DNA from: Ettlia oleoabundans
Lineage: Eukaryota; Chlorophyta; Chlorophyceae; Chlamydomonadales
Assembly (NCBI GenBank): GCA_019693395.1
Contig: JAAMXP010001182.1
Coordinates: 1 to 57,782, forward strand
Length of the DNA stretch: 57,782 bases
Reading direction: 5' to 3'
The notes below the pieces were generated by a model. The model was given only the letters and a program-made list of their open reading frames with translations, was not told the origin of the DNA and searched no databases. A program made the position numbers and the translations under genes. Shown piece by piece: positions 1 to 11,700 of this stretch (position 1 is its first letter; each line of letters starts with the position of its first letter).

Positions 1-38
<38 letters not shown>
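1..38. repeat. (AC)n microsatellite
   Basis: Nineteen uninterrupted AC units open the window and probably continue to the left. They lie just beyond the last visible exon of the carboxylase gene, so they are most likely intronic. Confidence 0.95.
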
Positions 39-39
<1 letters not shown>

Positions 40-2739
40 AACCGCCAGCCATTCAGTGGCAAGCAACTCACCTAGGAAGAAAAATTGGCGCTGCGGGTTG
101 GCCAGGAATTCCACCGTCCCTGCGCTGTAGTACCCCACAGCCTGCAACCAGGAACAGAAACGCGGGTGGGAAGCAAGGGGAAATGTCGACAAGCGCTGCA
201 AACAACTTCTGAAAGTTAAGCCTACAGTTCACTGCAGCGGAGCTTTTGAGGGATGTCCGAGGATCAGCATAGAGAAACAGTGTCGCAAGGGCTGGGGTCG
301 CTGTAGCTCATGCTAGCCAGCCAGCAGCTAGCCAGCCAGCCCATCGGCTAGCGCACCTTACACAGAGCAACTGCCTGCTCCCCCATTGCCCGCCGCATCT
401 CGGGGGTGACCAGAGGTGAGGGTGCCTCCTCAATCACCTGGAGGAAGGAAGAAAGGGCAGCGCACACGACAACCATGTTTGGGGAAAGGAAGGCACATCT
501 TGGGTGCCTGCAACAGCTGTTGCAGGCCAAGCAGCCATCCTCAGGGGGTGCAGGAATGGCAGACCAAACTGCATGGCAAGCTTAAGCCCAAGGAGCGGCG
601 AGGAAACATTACCACTGATGCAAGGTGATGAGATGCAATACCTGGTCACTCTTCCATCATTTCTTAACTTATCATAGTAGGCTCAAGACCCATGCAACAA
701 GAACCGACATCCCTGCACCTTCTGGTTGCGCCGCTGGATCGAGCACTCCCTCTCCGGAAAGTATACAACGTTGTCATGTTTGTCACCCAGCACCTGGACT
801 TCAATATGCCGCGGCTGCTCAATGAACTGCACACCAATGGAGGCACCACCTTTTTTTCGTGGTGAGGTATGCACATGCCGGGGTGTGTGCATGGAAATGT
901 AGGTGGGTGGCCATTCAATCAACATTCTTTCTAGGTTTACCATTGACACCACAAGCTGTGTCTGCCAATGCTGTCTGCCGACTTTTGCACCTTTTCTATC
1001 AGCATGCGCGAGTCGCCAAAAGCAGACGCAGCCTCCTGCACTTGATTGATGAGTGTTAGTGACCCAAACTCTTGCTAGAACGTGTAAATATAGGAGTGAA
1101 TGACAAACTGCATTTTTCTGCTGGATTGCATTCATCTGCAGCTGCATGCAGCCAGTGCACCCCACCTGCTTGCACAGCTCATACCCCTGCCGCAGCTCCT
1201 TCTCGCCCCAGGCAACTCGCATGCCCTGCAAACAAGCATACAAGGAGGCTAGGTGCACATTCCAGCGTGTGGCATTGCCATCTGCTGGACTACATGTGCT
1301 TGAAACATGCTGACCTGCGCAGCCCCACAACTGACATGCGCATCTCGGATGGGGCGCTCCACTTCACACGCCTGTACCTATCTGCTTCACAGCACCACCA
1401 TGGAAGCAAACTTGCCTTGCCGCCGCCGCCAGCCGACGCCTTGATCATGACTGGGAAGCCAATGTCTCGGGCCACTGCCACTGCATGATCAGCATCCTCT
1501 GTCACACCTGCCCAACCTGGAATGACATTCACCTGCGACAGCATGGGACAACGGGAGTTGGGAGCAACATGTGGAAAGGAGGGCGCGGGGGGAATGGGAG
1601 GCTCTACAAGAAAGGACTCACTGAGGGAGGGGATCAGGCAGCAGGCATGACCCCTTTGGATTACCAGAAGAGGGTGTCACATTCGGCAGCTGGATATGCG
1701 TGCACAAGTAGCAGCCTATTGGCTGCATATCCATTCTTGCTGCTGTGGCTCCAGCCCAGGAAAGCAAGGAATTCCTGCTTTGGCCTGGCTGTGAAGCAAC
1801 CTGCTGCCGCATAATCTTTTCGCTCACCTTCGCTGCTGCCGCAACCTTTTTGCTTTCCACCTTGTCCCCCATCTTCTCAACTGCATACATGGGCGGCCCC
1901 ACAAAGGTGGCCCCGGCAGCCTCCACCGCCTCCACAAAATGCGAGTTCTCAGACAGGAAGCCTGCGAGCAAGGGGCGTGTGGAGAACCATCCAGGCTGTT
2001 GCAAACCATCCGACAGCAGCACACAGTGGTTTGCAACATGGTGCACCATAACCATCTGTCTCCAGAATGCATTGCGGTACAGCGGAATTCAAGCCTTTTT
2101 ACGAGCCAAACCAAACTAAGGGATACAACCCCCTTTAACCCGGGACCACAACTAGCATGACCTGCCCACCACTCCATGCATACACACACCATATCCGGGG
2201 TGCACTGCGTCGGCCCCCGTCTTCCGGATGGCCTCTACGATGGCGGGGATATTCAAATAGCTGGCAGAGGAAGACGCAGCGCCCTGCAGATGGGACACAG
2301 CCGAGGTTTCGTCAGGGCGCGCAGCACAATGCCAGCAGCAACCAGGTTGATATATATCGGAAGGTATTCCGCTTTGATTGGTGACTAAACCTGGTGTTCC
2401 AAGTAGGTTCGCAATGGCCAGCAGCATATCCGTGTCTCTTACCACGCAAATCGCCTCGTCGGCAAATCGCGCGTGCACCGCTGCAGCGTCAGCCTCGCTG
2501 TAGATTGCAACTGTGGGGATCCCCAGCCGCTTGGCTGTTCGCATCACGCGGACTGCAATCTCGCCACGATTAGCGACCAGAAGTTTGGTAAACAACTTGG
2601 AGCCCGCTGCGCTCTGTGCTGCTGCGGCCGGGGCGGCGGCGCTCGCAGCGGCATTGGTGGTGGTGGAGATGAAATGCCGGCTGGCTGGCGCGGACGCCAA
2701 GCGCCATAGCCATACTGCAAGCGGCTTTTGAAAGTTCAT
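1..2739 (-). CDS. PCCA: Propionyl-CoA carboxylase alpha subunit, mitochondrial (5' part)
   Basis: Biotin-carboxylase subunit that carboxylates biotin with ATP and bicarbonate so propionyl-CoA can become methylmalonyl-CoA. Exons on the minus strand: 2739-2443, 2283-2190, 1961-1828, 1532-1416, 1225-1166, 1035-991, 826-719, 437-357, 141-72; all phases agree, giving about 335 residues before the window ends. Residues 1-45 are Ala/Ser/Arg-rich, as in a mitochondrial presequence. Then come [17 protein letters not shown] split over an intron, MGDKVESKK, the glycine-rich ATP-grasp loop [21 protein letters not shown] and [12 protein letters not shown]. The MGDK(I/V)ESK and RRNQK stretches fit propionyl-CoA carboxylase better than methylcrotonyl- or acetyl-CoA carboxylase (family knowledge). 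The intron after 1416 uses a GC donor. The ATP-grasp C-lobe and the biotin domain lie outside the window. Clear family; the PCC assignment is slightly less certain. Confidence 0.88.
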
Positions 2740-2982
2740 GACGACGGCTTTACGCTTCCCGCTCTCCCTCCGGAAGCTGTCGAGGCTCGGTTGTGTCGCA
2801 GTGGCTTGAACCCAATGCTGATCACCTTATGATGCTCGACATGCCGAGCCAATCGCTCGGCAGACGAGATTAGCCCGCCTCTCCTTGTCGCGCCTGGCCG
2901 CCAGCTCAGCGCTCTCGTATCTTTTCACGTGAAAACCTGCATCTTTCGCCTGCCACAACACTCTGAACTGACACAAGGCGGC
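2740..2982. promoter_or_regulatory. Shared 5' region of divergent genes
   Basis: 243 bp separate the start codons of the carboxylase gene (minus) and the small plastid membrane protein (plus), so both promoters and 5' leaders must fit here. No TATA box or other motif stands out. Confidence 0.5.
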
Positions 2983-3760
2983 ATGCTCGTGGCAGTGAGT
3001 CTAGCTCAAGCGCCTCGGCTGACAACAGCCCCGGCAACTTTGAGCCGGCCGGCTGGACCAAGGGGGGTGCAGGGCGTCCCGAGCGCCAGTCATGCCTCGA
3101 GTAGCAGCCGCGCGCCAGCTTGGGGACGCCGTCGCCAGGCACCTGTCCGTGTGTTTAACAGTGCCGCTGCTCGCACTGGCGGGCCCACCGTCAATCCAGA
3201 AGACGAAGACATTGGACGCGACTTTGCTTCCTCTCTCGGCCTGATTACGCTGGGGGTGAGTGTGTTGTAGTAGATTGCCTTTGTATTGACAGCAGGGGCT
3301 CCATGCATGTTCATCAAAGCACTCGGAGCGAGGGGCAAGTCGCCCAGTCCCGGCACCCTAGGGAGATTCCCTTGCAGCCTTCTTATCCTCCAGTTCCATA
3401 ACCCTTGGGCCGCATCCCACGCAGGCGTCTCTGCTGGCAGAGCGGCTGAACGGGCAGGGTTTGCTGCAGCAGCTGGAGTTGAACAGCCACCCGGCTCTGT
3501 TGTTCCTGGTGGCAGCTGGCCTGGCAGCCACCGTATGGCCCAGCAAGAAGAGGTTGGCAACGGCAACAGATGTGGTGCGGGACTTAGCTGGGCGGGCAGC
3601 TTTTGCCGGATTATCAGCCGCTGTGGGTGCCGAGTTGTGGGCAGATAAGGGGCTGCTGAGCCTGCTGGAGATTGAGACTGGTGTGGGGGTGATCACTGAG
3701 GTGGAGGCTGCTCTTGTTGGCCTACTCCTGCTTGGGCTAACAGGGCCGCGACAGTCATAA
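2983..3760 (+). CDS. Small plastid-targeted-looking membrane protein, unknown function
   Basis: Two exons, 2983-3255 and 3425-3760, joined in phase 0, give 202 residues. The in-frame stretch upstream of 2983 has no ATG, so 2983 is the first possible start. Residues 1-65 are rich in Ala, Ser, Pro and Arg with almost no acidic residues, which resembles a chloroplast transit peptide. The acidic stretch NPEDEDIGRDF follows. The second exon carries two hydrophobic segments, around residues 118-132 (LLFLVAAGLAATVW) and 180-195 (VEAALVGLLLLGL), separated by an amphipathic stretch with LEIETGVGVITE. I do not recognise the family. A thylakoid or envelope protein is a reasonable inference from the targeting region and the helices, nothing more. 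Confidence 0.7.
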
Positions 3761-4289
3761 AGCCTGTGCCTGCTGATTCAAGCCCAGTTTCCTGGTGGAA
3801 CACACGATGCGTTTTTTGTGCAATGCATGATGCGATATACATGCCCTGAGACGCTGATTTTTATGTGGATTGGCACTAGGTCCTGTTGTTAAGCCCCTCC
3901 CTGATCCTCCCTGCGCACCATGCCATACCTTCAATCGAAGGTATATGGCATCCTCCACCTCTATCTACCCTGTGCCCAAACCCACGCTTACACATGCACA
4001 ATTTTGTGATCACAACAGCTCCAGTCTTCCGCGGTATGTCCAAATGCATTTGGGCAGTATCTTGCAACAACTGTGATGTAATGCAGTGCGACTCTTGGCA
4101 GGTGGGAGAGATCAGAGAACGGAACAGCAGGGTTAGCATTAAGCAAAGTTGGCACATGGCATGCTTACGAATGCTAGACACGTCATGATGGCACAGCTGG
4201 CGACGCCCTCTACTGGGTCTCTCCATGACCCCTTCAGTCACGCTGCACCGTTGGATTAAGTCAATAGATATCGAGATATTCTTATCATC
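3761..4289. other. Intergenic spacer, 529 bp
   Basis: Holds the 3' UTR of the upstream gene and the promoter of the next. A TGTAA element lies at 4077-4081, 317 nt past the stop codon, a plausible algal poly(A) signal. No supported ORF, RNA gene or repeat was seen. Confidence 0.5.
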
Positions 4290-5464
4290 ATGCGAGCGAC
4301 AGTCGCTCAACCACCCGGCGCCCTGCTGCAACCCGCTTGCCGCCTGACACAGGCGGGCATTGGTCCCTATCGGCGCATCAAATCGGGGAAATTTCGACAT
4401 ATAGTTCATGGGCAGCGCAGGAGCACTCCCATGCGGGCACCTGTTCCCGCCTCAGCTGGGCAAGCAGACGGGGACGCTGTCGCCAGCCCTGCCGCCAACA
4501 AACAGCTGCAGCAGCAGCAGCAGCAGCTGTTGCCTCCTTACTCCCAACTCAGCATGCCGGTGTACAGCTTAGCCACAACGGGCCTCAATGGAGGGAGCCC
4601 TACATTAAATCTAGTCACTTATGCGGCCCCCATCTCGCTCAAGCCACGCCACTACGCCTTGGGCCTGTACCGCGACACCCTCTCCTGGCACAATATGCTC
4701 ACCACCCGTAGAGGCGTGCTGCAGGTGTGGAGCAGGCGTTGACAACCGGGATGGACTTGCAAGGGGGTGGCAATGCTTGGATTGGTGTAAGGGCGGCAGC
4801 ACTGGGGGCGGTGTCGCCAAGCGATGATTACCAGCCAAAAATCCCGTACCACGCACCCTTGCTGTATGTTGTGCATGTCTGCTGCAGATGCTGGGTGAGC
4901 AGCATGCCTCGTTATTTGAGCTGCTAGGGCGCAGCAGCGGGCGGCAGGTTGACAAGCTGGCTGAGCTGGCGGCCAGGGGATTCAACGTCACCCGCCGTCC
5001 AAATGATGGCATTTCGCTGCTGGTGAGGGCCGAGTATGCAGTTGATGATATGCCGGGCACTCCGTGCTGGCTTGCAAGCATATATCTATGGCCATGCTGA
5101 CTGGGACCCTTTGACTGATACCTCCAGTTGTCACACCTTGCTGCCTACCTTGGCTGCCTGTCTGCCCTGCCTTGCCTCTCATTTCCCTGTTGCCTGCCTG
5201 CTTGCCCCGTGCCCCACTGTGGACTGTCAGGTGCCCTGTGTACAGGCCGACAGCCTGGGATGGATGGAGTTGCACTTCGCCTCGGAGCCTCTGACGTGCG
5301 GGGACCATGATGTGGTGATCTGCGAGGTGACAGACTGGCACGCTCCAACCTGGATGCCAGCTGCGGTTGATGTGTCTGACAGTGGGAGCGGCAGCAGCGG
5401 CAGCAGCGGCGCAATGCCAAGGCCGCTGTATACCGCTTACCTGCGCCAGCTGGGCCTTATGTGA
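4290..5464 (+). CDS. Flavin reductase-like FMN-binding protein
   Basis: Exons 4290-4724, 4888-5022 and 5246-5464, all phase 0, give 262 residues. Residues 1-60 are basic and Ser/Ala-rich and look like an organelle-targeting peptide. A polyglutamine run (QLQQQQQQL) follows near residue 75. The core has the layout of the split-barrel flavin reductase family (PF01613 type): NLVTYAAPISL, then HYALGLYRDTLSWHNM and a helix of the GEQHASLFELLG type, then ITRRPNDG-like and LGWMELHF strands, ending with CGDHDVVICEV. Family members bind FMN, and some reduce it with NAD(P)H; which activity applies here cannot be told. A Ser/Gly linker (SGSGSSGSSG) precedes the C-terminus. The family call rests on pattern and strand order, so it is moderately sure. 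Confidence 0.65.
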
Positions 5465-6868
5465 GGGGGCCTGACAATCGGTGCCAGCCTGTACGATCCC
5501 TTCATGAGCTTGCTGGCCAGTGTGCTCCCATCTGCTGCTCTTGCAGCCTCTATGCTACATTGCCTGGTTTATGGTGTAGCGCCCGCAAGTTATTCCTGCA
5601 AGTTCAGGTTATATCATGTGTCAGTTGATACATCAAAAGTAATCAAGGTTGGGAGCACAAATGGTGGGCCCAAAAGGAGTGTAAGGCGCCCCTTGCTGCT
5701 ATAAATTGTCCCCATAACGCGCATCGCAGCAGTTGCCAAATGTCCTGCAGCAGGGTCCGGTTTTTTAGCAAGGAACCGACAACATGAGGGTTGTCAGGCA
5801 GCGCAGCAGCAGCTCAGTAGCTCAGCAATGTGGTCGCATGGTTGTTCCTGCTTGTGAGCTGTTTTTGCTCCTCCCCTGCCCCTCATTTCTCTGTCCTGGC
5901 TGTGTCTGTTTCTGTGCGTAATGTTGTTCATGCCAGGACATCCGGGTCTGCATGCACGGTTCACAGCTTCACACCAGCAAACGCTGCCAGCTGCAACCAG
6001 CGCTGGTAGACTGCAGTTGTTGCTGATATATGCGCACCCAGATGCCAGCCATGCCGCTGCTGCCTCCCATTACGAACTCTACGTGGTCGCTGCTGCCAGG
6101 GCACGTAGCAAGGTGAAGCCCCAGCAGCGTCTCATCAGCGCACAATGCCGCCCTTCTGGCGCATACTCTGCTGACACTGTGCACAATGGGGCCGCCGCCA
6201 GGGCGACCGTGACGGCCCAGGAACTTGCACATGGCCTGCAGCTTGGGCCTTCCTGCTCTCAGCAAGTGCAGCACGTCTACTGATACACAACACCAGGTAG
6301 AAAGAGGCAACTGTGTGCCAGCAGGGTCGAGCCCTGAAAGGCATGGTGAAGCTGGCACATGGCAGGCTGTAAAAGCGTAGGCTGCAACACTGTGCCTCCT
6401 GCGACATATCGCCAGCATGACATTTGCCGGCAATGTGTTGATGTCACCCCTGCATCGCTGCACCATGCCACGCTGCATCCTTGTGCTTGCTCAGATGCTG
6501 CCATGCTGACGAGCCTGCAGCAGCGGTGGGCGGATGGTAGCTGCGGTGCTGGCGGTAGGGATGGACACACCCTGCAACCGACGGCAGTAAATCTGTCCTG
6601 TGTTGCGTCTGTAGAATCCCAGCAGTAGTGAACCTGCTCCTTGTGCGGTGCACAAGCGGTCCCTAGTGCTTGGTTTCCCTAGATTCCACCGCTGGTAATC
6701 TGGGCGGACACACAGCGTTCGGCACCAAACAAGGAATGTGGCTGAACTGAGGAATACCATGCAAGGTGCACAAGAGCATTGCAGCAAATTGGCTGTGCTA
6801 TGCGTGCTAAGCCGCTGAAGTCCGTATCAAGACGGTGCCAGCCGCTATTATGTTTACAGAAGCAGATC
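5465..6868. other. Intergenic spacer, 1.4 kb, without a supported gene
   Basis: Lies between two plus-strand genes. Apart from the TGTAA near 5680 it holds only ORFs without splice or domain support: an ATG ORF at 5921-6283 (plus, 120 codons, Ala/His-rich) and overlapping minus-strand ORFs. An upstream non-coding exon of the next gene could be here. An alternative in-frame ATG for that gene is at 6800. Confidence 0.4.
5680..5684 (+). promoter_or_regulatory. Putative TGTAA poly(A) signal
   Basis: TGTAA, 216 nt downstream of the flavin reductase-like stop codon. TGTAA is the usual poly(A) element in green algae (established knowledge). Confidence 0.5.
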
Positions 6869-8429
6869 ATGGCGCAGATAGCTTTCAATGGAAGGCGAAC
6901 AGCGCCCCTCGTGCGCAGCCTTTTGGCATCAATGTCCACCATGAAGTCCGGAGGCGGCGTGTTATTGATTGCTACCCTGCAACTGTTCGTGGCGATGTCT
7001 TTGTTAGGTAAGGCACAGATTTTGTGAGCATTGAAGGGACCCGGTGACGCCATAGCGGAGGCAGGCAGCACCCCTGCGGCGTGCTAAACACCGTGGCTGG
7101 TGTTGCATGTCCTGCAGCACCAGCATGCTGCTACATGTACTGCATTGCTCATTCTTCCTGTATGCTGTCGCAGGTATATTTGAGGGGTACAAGGTAAGCC
7201 GCTCCCTGCATTTTCAGCGGGCTGGGCACCATAGAGCAAGGCTGACCACACGCAGAGCGAACAGCGTGCAGCTTACAGGGTCTCTGGCTCCCTGCATGCA
7301 GACCCATTACTTCAACAGCACAATTGGTAGCGGAAACATTGAAGGGGAAGGGACCTTGCCAGAGGAGGCCCAGAGGCAGCTTGCAGCAGGTGCATGCTTG
7401 GTGTGCCGGCGGCCCTTATGCCATGACCTGTTTCTGTTGCACCCCTTCCCTTGCCGCATGTTGGGCTATGCCATATGTGCATACTCCCAAGCCATGTTGA
7501 TTGCAATTGCATCGGCAATATGCCTTCAATGTTGATGACCACAGAGCGTGCCATATTCTTCCGCACCCCATTGGACCACCTGTTCTGGTTCAGCTGCGCC
7601 GCCAGCATGTCAGCGCTCTTTGGCCTGGCAGGAATCTTCACGGCGCAACCTGCCCTCGTCACCATCTTCTTTGGGTAGGTGCACTTTGCCGTAAAGCCCT
7701 GCAACACTGCTTCCTTACAGGTTTTACCTGAGGAAATCGCTGCCATTGTGGGATGTTCCGCGGCACACTGCGCTTAGCAGTTTACATTGTGTTCTGGTGC
7801 ACTTTGCTCCCTGGGATGCAGCTACAACCTCATACAAACAGTTCTTTCATTCAACTTTTTTGTTGATGTGTTAGCTGACAAGCGCATCCGGTATGTTGGC
7901 CAGGCAGCAAATGTGACGGGCTATGAACAGGTAAGCCCTGTTGAAGTGTTGGACTCGGTATCCAAGAAATCTTTTCTGGGCTTGAAAAAGTGTTCCTGAG
8001 CTGTTGCATTCTCTGTCGAGCAATTCCCTGTTGTTTGTGACCCAGTAACGAATTTTCCCGCCATTCCCTCATTGCACCGCTTTTTTGTTGCTGCAGGCCG
8101 CTGCCGCCCTGTTGTTCATTACCTTTGCGCTCAGCATAGCCTCTGCATACTTCACCACCAAAGCTGTAGCCGAAATCAAGCAAAAGCAGGTGGGCTTACA
8201 AACTCTGAAGCGCATCAGCTGGCCTCAAGCAGCCCCCCGCCACCCCCACCACCACCACCACCACCCCACCCACCTTTTTCGGTATAGCGGCGCATACATT
8301 TCTGCACCCTCCACTCTCACCTGCTAACCTGCCGCTGTCCTGGCTTTGCGGGTTCTCCAACAGAGAGAAAGTTATCATGAGATGAGCTTGGTGGGTGACA
8401 CGCTGCAGCTTGATCCAGAGTTACCTTGA
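6869..8429 (+). CDS. Four-helix integral membrane protein, unknown family
   Basis: Seven exons with consistent phases: 6869-7007, 7174-7193, 7302-7389, 7545-7674, 7822-7930, 8097-8189, 8364-8429; 214 residues. ATG 6869 was chosen because it has G at +4; an in-frame ATG at 6800 would add 23 residues. Four hydrophobic segments are visible: near residues 32-50 (GVLLIATLQLFVAMSLLG), 95-120 (FWFSCAASMSALFGLAGIF), 126-145 (YNLIQTVLSFNFFVDVL) and 165-190 (AAAALLFITFALSIASAYF). A soluble loop with NSTIGSGNIEGEG sits between helices 1 and 2. The short tail ends DPELP. The tetraspan layout recalls small vesicle or MARVEL-like proteins, but no diagnostic motif was found. One exon is only 20 nt. The last intron carries a CCACC-rich pyrimidine tract. 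Confidence 0.72.
8232..8274 (+). repeat. CCACC-rich pyrimidine/ACC tract in an intron
   Basis: Low-complexity run of CCA and CCACC units inside the last intron of the four-helix membrane protein gene, about 90 nt before its acceptor. Confidence 0.85.
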
Positions 8430-8563
8430 AGGTGATTCTGTAGTGGTGGTCACGCCCATCATGGCAAAGCTGGTGCTGCTTGGGCCAATGGGCCTTCTGA
8501 GCTGGGGTATGTTGATTGACGATGCAAGCTATTATTTTGCACCGCTGATCGTGGCAATTACTT

Positions 8564-8568
8564 TGTAA
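8564..8568 (+). promoter_or_regulatory. Putative TGTAA poly(A) signal
   Basis: TGTAA, 135 nt downstream of the stop codon of the four-helix membrane protein gene. Its position argues that the next gene starts beyond about 8590. Confidence 0.5.
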
Positions 8569-8731
8569 ACTGGTGCTTGCCAACTAACAGTGGAGCTGCA
8601 TGCATGGGCAGGAAGAAAGCATGCACCACCAGGGAAGCCTTGGAACCCAGGCCCGGCCCAGCCTTGAGTCACTCGGTCAGACCTGGAAGCCCCAACGGGC
8701 CTGGTCGCTGCGTTACTTACGTCTCGTCAGA

Positions 8732-11700
8732 ATGACGCCCAGGGCGGAGTTTGCGCACGAACTTCTTGACCGCGTGGCTGCTGGGCATCAAAGCGTGCAC
8801 GCTGCAATAGAGGAACTCGTTGGCCTCAATCTCGTGGTTGACATCGAGGCCCGCATTGGTTCGAAGCCTGAGCACGCCCTTCAGGGAGGAGCCGCAGTGG
8901 TTGTGGCTCAAATCGCAGTGGTGAAGCTTTCAGTGGCCGCTGCAGCGCAGTTTGCCTTTGTGGAGAGGCTGTTGTCGGGCGGCGATGGGGACATTGTCGG
9001 CGGCATTGACGCCGCCGGCGGGCAACAACCTATCCCGTCCGAAGTCGAGCTGCAGCTCTGCACAGCCCTGCGTTTTGCAGCAGTTGGAGCTCTCACGCTC
9101 CGATCACCTACGCTTTTGCGCATGACTGCCTCTCTGCTCAAGCTGTTGACCGGCGACCGAGTAACCCATGAATTCCGGCAGCAGCTGTGTGCACAGCTTG
9201 TTGAGGACTTGATGCACAACGTGCACGAGAGTGTGTCACAGAAGTGGGTTCCCCCGCAGCTGGAGCTTCCAAGCAGCTCAGAGATTAGGTGAGGGCCAGT
9301 GCCTTGTGGGCACCACTCAGCTAGAACTCCCCAGCTTTTGAATTCTGGGTTGTTGCGTCATTCGCCTGTTGTTCCGCTTTGCTGGACGCGTAGAAGAGGA
9401 GAGGAATTTGGTTTCTGTTGGCACTGCTGTTGACTTCCCTGCACCCAGGTGGCCTGGCGACCCACCGCCTGAGGTAGCTTCTTCAATCGACCAGGCGCGT
9501 GCTTACCTGGATGGGGCACATCGCCAGCTTTGCAATTACTTGCAGCACCATTCCAAGCTTGAGAGGCTGGCTCAGGACCAGCCAGAGCAAACCGTTCAGT
9601 CCAGAATTCGTCAACACCTGATGCAGCCCAACTGGATTATACCACAAGCCTGGCTGGACTTGCTTCAAGTGAGTGCAGTAGAAGTATGACGGCCACTGAA
9701 AATGCCAGTCGCCCACAGTTGGTGGACGCGGCACAAGGCACGTGCATGGGGGATGGGTTGTACGTGTTTGGGTCTGGCGGCAAAGCCTTTACATTCACAG
9801 TGCCCCTGTTAAACACCACCTCACAAAACTTTTCCGTGCATGGTTGCTGCAACAGGGGGCAAGGGCATATGCAATGCTGGATGCACCCCAGCAGGAGCAC
9901 CACGGACTGACTGGCTCAGTGGAGCTATGGACCAGCACGCTGAAGCGGGTGGGCCATACTAGCACCGCCACTGCCTAGCTGTAGTCAATACATCTTCAAA
10001 CATTCCTGCTCTCACGCAGCCTGGGTGAAAATGCTGCTGATGACTTATGGTCAGTACTTGTTTTTTTTGGCAGTGGCACTCAAAGATGCATGGCATGGCA
10101 ACCTCCATCCCTCCCTTCTGGGCAGGCCCAGGATCACTTGTCTGCTCAGTTGGAGGATGCGGCTAGGCTGGGAGCCCTTGCTTCCGAGGGCCAGGCAAGC
10201 GTACACGAGCACCAGAGCCTGCCTCCCGCAAGCTGCACTCCGTTTGCCGCCTTCTCAGCAGTTTGGTGTGTCCATTGCAATGTCCTGCAGATGGATGCGG
10301 CAGGCTTCCAACAGACCTTTGCCACCTGCATGCTGCAGGAGCAGGCTGAGATTGTGCAGCTGCAGCTGCGTCTTGGCGCCTTGGTGAAGGCCACCAGAGT
10401 GCCTGTGGTGCTGCTGCAGGAAACGCTGCACGAGCTCAACTGCAGTGGCCACATTGATGGTCGCCAGGTGCGCTGGCCAGCAAGTGCTAGTCTCAACACA
10501 AACCCCACGTGTTGCGGCCAGCAGAAGAAAACAAGCACGCATGTGATGTCCTCGTGTCTCCTGCTGCTGCCTCCGCACCTCTTCACCTCCGCAGCATCAC
10601 TTGCTTGAATGGGAGCTGCACCGCATGGAAGCAGCAGAGGGCAGCCCCAGCAGGGATGCAGCATCCAGCGGCAGCAGCCTGTGCAGTGTTCCCAGCCGTG
10701 GCCTGCGATCACAGCTGTACCAGCTGCCCAGAACCCTTCAGGGAAGCAGCACCGTCACCAACAGCAGCTCTCTCCCATTGCACTACGTCAGTCATCTGGA
10801 TCAGCTTCACTGCTTGACCGAAAAGCTGCTCCTGCGGCACACAAACGGTGTCCTGCACAGCTTGGTGAGCACAGCTTTCTGCCACGCCAGTTTAATCGCT
10901 GCTTCCGCTCCCAGCGTTGTTGGCGCTATGCGTCACTTCGCCGGCAATGCTGTTTCCTGCTGCTAGCGCTAACTGATATTTTCTTGCCAATCGTAAGCTG
11001 GTGGAAAGTGCTGCTGTTGTCGCTGTTGCTTCTGTTGTGACGCCAAATTGTACCAGTCGCTGCTGCCTTGAGGCAGTGCACAGAGTTAACATAGCTGCCG
11101 CTCTCTTAGAGTCCCATTGTTGCCTTGGGGGTGAAGATTCATGAAGCGTGCCTGTGTTAAGTCTTTGCTGCAGTACAAGTTTTTAACCAATGTTGCACAG
11201 GACGGCCACAGCAGTCTGCTTGGCCTGCTGAGCAGGTTGGGTGCACTCCCTGATGAGCCACCGGATGCCCGGGTGGGTTGGGTTGTATGGGCGTTAGGCT
11301 GGGTGTTGTGTAAACAATGCACCACATACTAGGTGCACCCTGCGCCAGTTCTTTGGTTGCTATGAATGTTGTGCAATGCACACGCAGTTTGCCCACACAC
11401 AGCTTCACTGCAACCTGACTCTGAGTTATGCAGAGCTTCACGGAAATGCCATGGTTGGCAAACCTGCAACAACTGGGCTTCATTGAGGCAGCTGATGTGC
11501 GACTGGTGCCAGAGAGCTGCTTGCAGGTGCGGGACAGCATGTAGGGACGCATCTGGCATGATTGTGTGCCTTGCTGGCATCCTGCCATCCCATCCCCCTG
11601 CATGCTGGCCTGCGTGCATTGTTGCTTCCCAGCTGCCAATTCTCGCTTGCCTGCTGGGTTCTGCTCCTGTTTCTCATCCGCTAATAATTAGTTTCGAATC

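Noticed and set aside
301..350. GCTAGCCAGCCA repeats
   Set aside because: A short 15-bp imperfect duplication in an intron; not a CRISPR array and too small to interpret.
5921..6283. 120-codon plus ORF starting with ATG
   Set aside because: No similarity, no splice partners and minus-strand ORFs of equal quality; length is expected by chance in GC-rich DNA.
10020..10049. 30-nt possible micro-exon (LGENAADDLW)
   Set aside because: Good borders, but the required phase does not match the neighbouring exons.
11108..11156. Possible exon reading SPIVALGVKIHEACL
   Set aside because: Joining it to the next exon would need a 43-nt or 17-nt intron; skipping it keeps frame with normal introns.
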